Shown here piece by piece: positions 61,110-64,000 of a stretch of DNA of 64,000 nucleotides. The stretch comes from Pirellulales bacterium (GTDB lineage Bacteria > Planctomycetota > Planctomycetia > Pirellulales > DATAWG01): positions 86,800 through 150,799 of the forward strand of contig DATAWG010000036.1 of assembly GCA_036267355.1 (NCBI GenBank), written 5' to 3'. The stretch's first letter is position 1. Every line of letters starts with the position of its first letter. The notes below the pieces were generated by a model, which worked only from the letters and a program-made list of their open reading frames with translations, searched no databases and was not told where the DNA came from. Position numbers and translations under genes: made by a program.

Positions 61110-63053
61110 ATGAAGCTATTTGCAAGAGCCTTGAAAGAAGCCTGGCGACATTGGGCAAAGCTGGGCCTGGCGTTCGCCTGTTCGCTCGCCGCGGCGGCCC
61201 TGTGGGGCGCGAATATCGGCGCCATCTTCCCGATCCTCGAAACCACCCTCCACGGCGATTCGCTGCAACAGTGGAACATGCAGCGCATCGTCAAGAACAA
61301 GGAAGAGATCGCCAGTCTGCAGGCCCAACTCGCGAATCCCGCCAAGATTTTTGCGCCTGCCAAGAATGCGGACGGGGAAACGCCGGAGCTCCAAGCCCAA
61401 ATGCTGCAAGGCAAGCTCCAGGCGGAACAACTTGCCCTGAAGTCGAACGAGAAGATTCAGCCCTACTTGGAACGATTTCTGCCGGCGAGCCCTTTCAATA
61501 CGGTGCTCCTGGTCGTGTCGCTCGTTTTGCTAAGCACGCTCGTCAAACAGGTTCTTTCGATCTCCGACGATTTGCTCGTCACCAGCGTTTCGCAGTCGAT
61601 CGCCCGCGATATGCGCATCCGCATTTTCAACAAGGCGATGACGCTCGATCGGGCCGGATTCAATCGTATCGGCACCAGCGGATTCACCGCGCAAATCATG
61701 CAAACAACCGACATGCTGGCGGGCGGCATCACCGACTTCTACGGTGGCGCCTTGAACGAACCGTTGCGGATCGTCGCCTGCCTGGTCGGCGCCTTGGTGA
61801 TTTCGTGGCGTCTCACGCTGCTGTCGCTGATCTTTGCCCCCGTGGCCGCGTTTTCGATCATCTGGCTCAATCGCCAAATTCGCGGCGTTGCGCGGCGCGT
61901 GGTGAGCCGCACGCACGGATACCACCATGTCATGCTCGAAGTCTTCAGTTCGCTGCAAACGGTGCAGGCCTACACGATGGAAGCATTCGAACGGGATCGG
62001 TTCCGCGACGCCACCAAGGAAGTGCGAAAATCGGCGATCTCGGCGACGTTTTACAACTCGCTGGCGAATCCGATCACCGAGCTGTTCGGCATCGGCATGC
62101 TCTGTATCGCCCTGGCGGCCGCGGCGCATCTGTTGATTCACAAAGAGACCGCCATTTTGGGAATCACGATCGCCTCGCGGCCGTTGTCGATGCCCGCGCT
62201 CATGGTCTTCTTCGGATTGATGATTGGCGCCGCCGACCCGCTCCGCAAAGTGTCGGGCGTGATCACGAATGTGAACATGGGAATGGCGGCGGCGAACATG
62301 CTCTATCCGCTGCTCGACATGCAATCTCAGATTGTCGATCCCGCGACGCCCGCGAAAGTCGCCTCGCCGCACCACAAGCTGGAGTTTCGCAACGTCAGCT
62401 TCAGTTACGACGGCTCGCACCAAGTGCTCCGCGACATCAATCTGACAGTTCCCTTCGGCGAACGCCTCGCGATCATCGGCCCCAATGGCGGCGGCAAAAC
62501 CACGTTCACGAATCTGCTCTGCCGATTCTTCGATCCGCAGAAGGGCGATGTCACGATGGATGGCGTCTCGCTGAAAAAGATGGCACTCGCCGATCTACGC
62601 GGGCGGATCGCCCTCGTCACCCAGCAGACCGAGCTGTTCAACGAAACGATCCTGCACAACATCCGCTACGGCTGCTGGCATGCCACAGAGGAGCAGGTGA
62701 TCGAAGCGGCGAAACGCGCTCGGGCGCACGACTTCATCAGCAGCTTCGCCGATGGCTACCAGACTCACGTCGGCCCGAACGGCCAACGCTTGAGCGGCGG
62801 CCAACGTCAACGCATTTCGCTCGCTCGGGCGATTCTCCGCAACGCCGAGATCCTGATTCTCGATGAGGCGACGAGCCAAATCGACGTTGACAGCGAAACC
62901 TTGATCCACGACGCGCTCTCCGAATTCGGCGACGGCCGGACGATGATCATGATTTCGCACCGGGCCAGCACACTGACCCTGGCGACCAAAATCGTTCACA
63001 TCGACCACGGACACCTGACGATTCAGGAGCCCCCCGGAGCAAAGGCCGCTTAA
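61110..63053 (+). CDS. ABC exporter (MsbA-like fused transmembrane and ATPase)
   Basis: 647 aa from the ATG at 61110; frames upstream read non-coding sequence. Residues 1-370 form the ABC type 1 membrane domain, with a first membrane helix near 19-45, a polar insert of about 80 residues (50-125) and membrane helices from 130 on. The NBD (about 420-640) has Walker A GPNGGGKTTF, signature LSGGQRQRISLA, Walker B ILILDEATS and H-loop ISHRAS. It resembles lipid A/MsbA-type exporters, and the LPS-related genes elsewhere support that, but the substrate is inferred. A DUF1854 gene sits at 26989, not adjacent. Confidence 0.92.
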   Translation: MKLFARALKEAWRHWAKLGLAFACSLAAAALWGANIGAIFPILETTLHGDSLQQWNMQRIVKNKEEIASLQAQLANPAKIFAPAKNADGETPELQAQMLQGKLQAEQLALKSNEKIQPYLERFLPASPFNTVLLVVSLVLLSTLVKQVLSISDDLLVTSVSQSIARDMRIRIFNKAMTLDRAGFNRIGTSGFTAQIMQTTDMLAGGITDFYGGALNEPLRIVACLVGALVISWRLTLLSLIFAPVAAFSIIWLNRQIRGVARRVVSRTHGYHHVMLEVFSSLQTVQAYTMEAFERDRFRDATKEVRKSAISATFYNSLANPITELFGIGMLCIALAAAAHLLIHKETAILGITIASRPLSMPALMVFFGLMIGAADPLRKVSGVITNVNMGMAAANMLYPLLDMQSQIVDPATPAKVASPHHKLEFRNVSFSYDGSHQVLRDINLTVPFGERLAIIGPNGGGKTTFTNLLCRFFDPQKGDVTMDGVSLKKMALADLRGRIALVTQQTELFNETILHNIRYGCWHATEEQVIEAAKRARAHDFISSFADGYQTHVGPNGQRLSGGQRQRISLARAILRNAEILILDEATSQIDVDSETLIHDALSEFGDGRTMIMISHRASTLTLATKIVHIDHGHLTIQEPPGAKAA

Positions 63054-63141
63054 GTTCGCCGCCTGGCCGAGCATCACCGGCCACGGCCGAGGCGATCGAA
63101 GACCACTCTTTCAGCAGGCTGCTAACCCGACGCCGCAGCCG

Positions 63142-64000
63142 CTAATTCTCAGCGCGAACTCGTGGCGAATGCTGATTGCGCCGCTTGCCCCATAGAGGGA
63201 ACGACTTCGATTCTCCGCGCAGCAGCCGGCGAAAGCGACCACCGATCCGCGATACGCGAGCGGTGAGCCGCCGGCGGTCGGCTAATAATTTTTCCATCGA
63301 TTTCTCGTCGTGGCAACCGAAGTGCTCTCGCAGCGTGAAGTGATCGGCTTCGACATCGGGAAGCACATAGCGCGGATGGGTGATCGTGTCGATCTGGCCC
63401 CTGGGCAGGTTCATAAACCAGGCATCCGTCTTCGTGTGCGTGGCGTCGCAGCCCACGCCGATATTCGAAACCAGATTGACCTCGGGCATGATGCTTAACG
63501 CCCCTCGCGACCAGCAGGCATAAACCCACTGCGCGTCCCAAGCGCCCCACTGGCTCCGATAAAGGCCGCTGAGCCAACGGACCCAAGTGGCTTGGTGCAC
63601 GGCGTCCGGAAAAATTCCCTTGATCATGTGCCGGGCCTCGAACTCGGGCCATGAAGCCATGTGGAAGTCGTAGCAGCGCCAAGCCCGCCGCCAGGTGGCC
63701 CAGCCCCAGACATGGGGTATTCGTGAGAAATAATAACTGGCAGGCGAGCGGCGAACCCCGCGCTGAAAATTATCGCCCGATATGTGCATGATCCGCTCGT
63801 CGTGGCGATAGTGCGCCAGCAGTTGCTCGCAAAACGGGAAGAAGGAAGCGCTCGGCAGACAATCGTCTTCCAAAATGATCGCCTCTTCGGTCTGCTCGAA
63901 CACCCAATCGAGGCCCGACGAAACCCGCACGGCGCAACCCAAATTCTCGTCCGAGTAGTTTTTCACGACCTCACATGGCCAATCGATCCGCTCGACAATG
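63142..64000 (-). CDS. Glycosyltransferase-like (GT-A / HlpA-type) protein, truncated by window end
   Basis: The frame is open to base 64000 (IVERIDWPCEVVKNYSDENL continues upstream of the GTG at 63966), so the N-terminus lies outside. The visible 286 residues contain NYSDENLGCAVRVSSGLDWV FEQTEEAIILEDDCLPSASF and the later WGWATWRRAWRCYDF and IMPEVNLVSNIGVGCDATHT. These match a GT-A fold nucleotide-sugar transferase group often named after hemolytic protein HlpA; EDDC is the metal-binding acidic motif. It is probably involved in surface glycan synthesis, convergent with the ABC exporter. Confidence 0.82.
   Translation of the reverse strand, partial: IVERIDWPCEVVKNYSDENLGCAVRVSSGLDWVFEQTEEAIILEDDCLPSASFFPFCEQLLAHYRHDERIMHISGDNFQRGVRRSPASYYFSRIPHVWGWATWRRAWRCYDFHMASWPEFEARHMIKGIFPDAVHQATWVRWLSGLYRSQWGAWDAQWVYACWSRGALSIMPEVNLVSNIGVGCDATHTKTDAWFMNLPRGQIDTITHPRYVLPDVEADHFTLREHFGCHDEKSMEKLLADRRRLTARVSRIGGRFRRLLRGESKSFPLWGKRRNQHSPRVRAEN

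Overview
The window reads as chromosomal DNA of a planctomycete, most likely a Pirellulales-type bacterium. The evidence is mixed: GC-rich coding sequence on both strands, a PEP-CTERM secreted protein, a HemQ-type chlorite-dismutase-fold enzyme, Gram-negative envelope genes (BamD-like, LptE-like, heptosyltransferase-like, MsbA-like), several small proteins of a kind I associate with planctomycetes, and an exceptional load of short dispersed palindromic repeats between genes. The taxonomic call is an inference from gene content; no 16S rRNA gene is present.

Layout. 1-8.7 kb: the 3' end of a SpoVR gene, hemQ, secreted Asp-box and transglutaminase-like proteins, a DUF155-like membrane protein, a stress protein, a DJ-1/PfpI protein and inorganic pyrophosphatase. 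8.7-12.7 kb: an NHEJ-type DNA ligase D with three small, very basic proteins around it and no Ku gene. 12.7-21.2 kb: TauE/SafE plus DUF1634, MgtC, a GH16 glucanase, a hybrid histidine kinase with a stand-alone receiver, an alpha/beta hydrolase and a GT9 glycosyltransferase. 21.4-30.5 kb: Tex with a long low-complexity tail, a decayed DUF5615 toxin-like gene, a LOG-family protein, a DUF1854 protein and pyruvate phosphate dikinase. 30.5-34.2 kb: the translation operon rpsB-tsf-pyrH-frr (minus strand) behind a recognisable sigma70 promoter. 34.5-37.3 kb: recO, then a BamD-like/LptE-like pair whose reading frames overlap. 37.3-39.3 kb: an extraordinary Ala/Ser/Leu repeat protein with almost no charge, and a family 4 uracil-DNA glycosylase. 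39.8-48.5 kb: a C-terminal processing protease, a Gly-Asn-Ile-Gln repeat protein, glycerate kinase and a large secreted protein. 49-58 kb: a Ser/Thr kinase with a receiver-like tail, a PEP-CTERM protein, folP, proA, an orphan fliM, a cysH/Rrf2 sulfur-assimilation pair and a TPR protein. 58-64 kb: a diguanylate cyclase, tRNA-Asp, a frameshifted integrase remnant beside a perfect 24-bp palindrome, an MsbA-like ABC exporter and a truncated glycosyltransferase.

How the genes fit together. The clearest functional units are the translation operon, the BamD/LptE envelope pair, the cysH-Rrf2 pair with a strong promoter carrying an IscR-like half-site, and the ligD neighbourhood. Several envelope and glycan genes (GT9, LptE, MsbA-like, terminal glycosyltransferase) point to an LPS-bearing outer membrane.

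The most unusual property of the window is the repeat landscape. At least ten families of short inverted repeats occupy the gaps. Some copies run into genes and supply the C-termini of HemQ and PyrH, the linker of the uracil glycosylase and a segment of glycerate kinase. The single most striking protein is the Ala/Ser/Leu-rich protein at 37270-38280.
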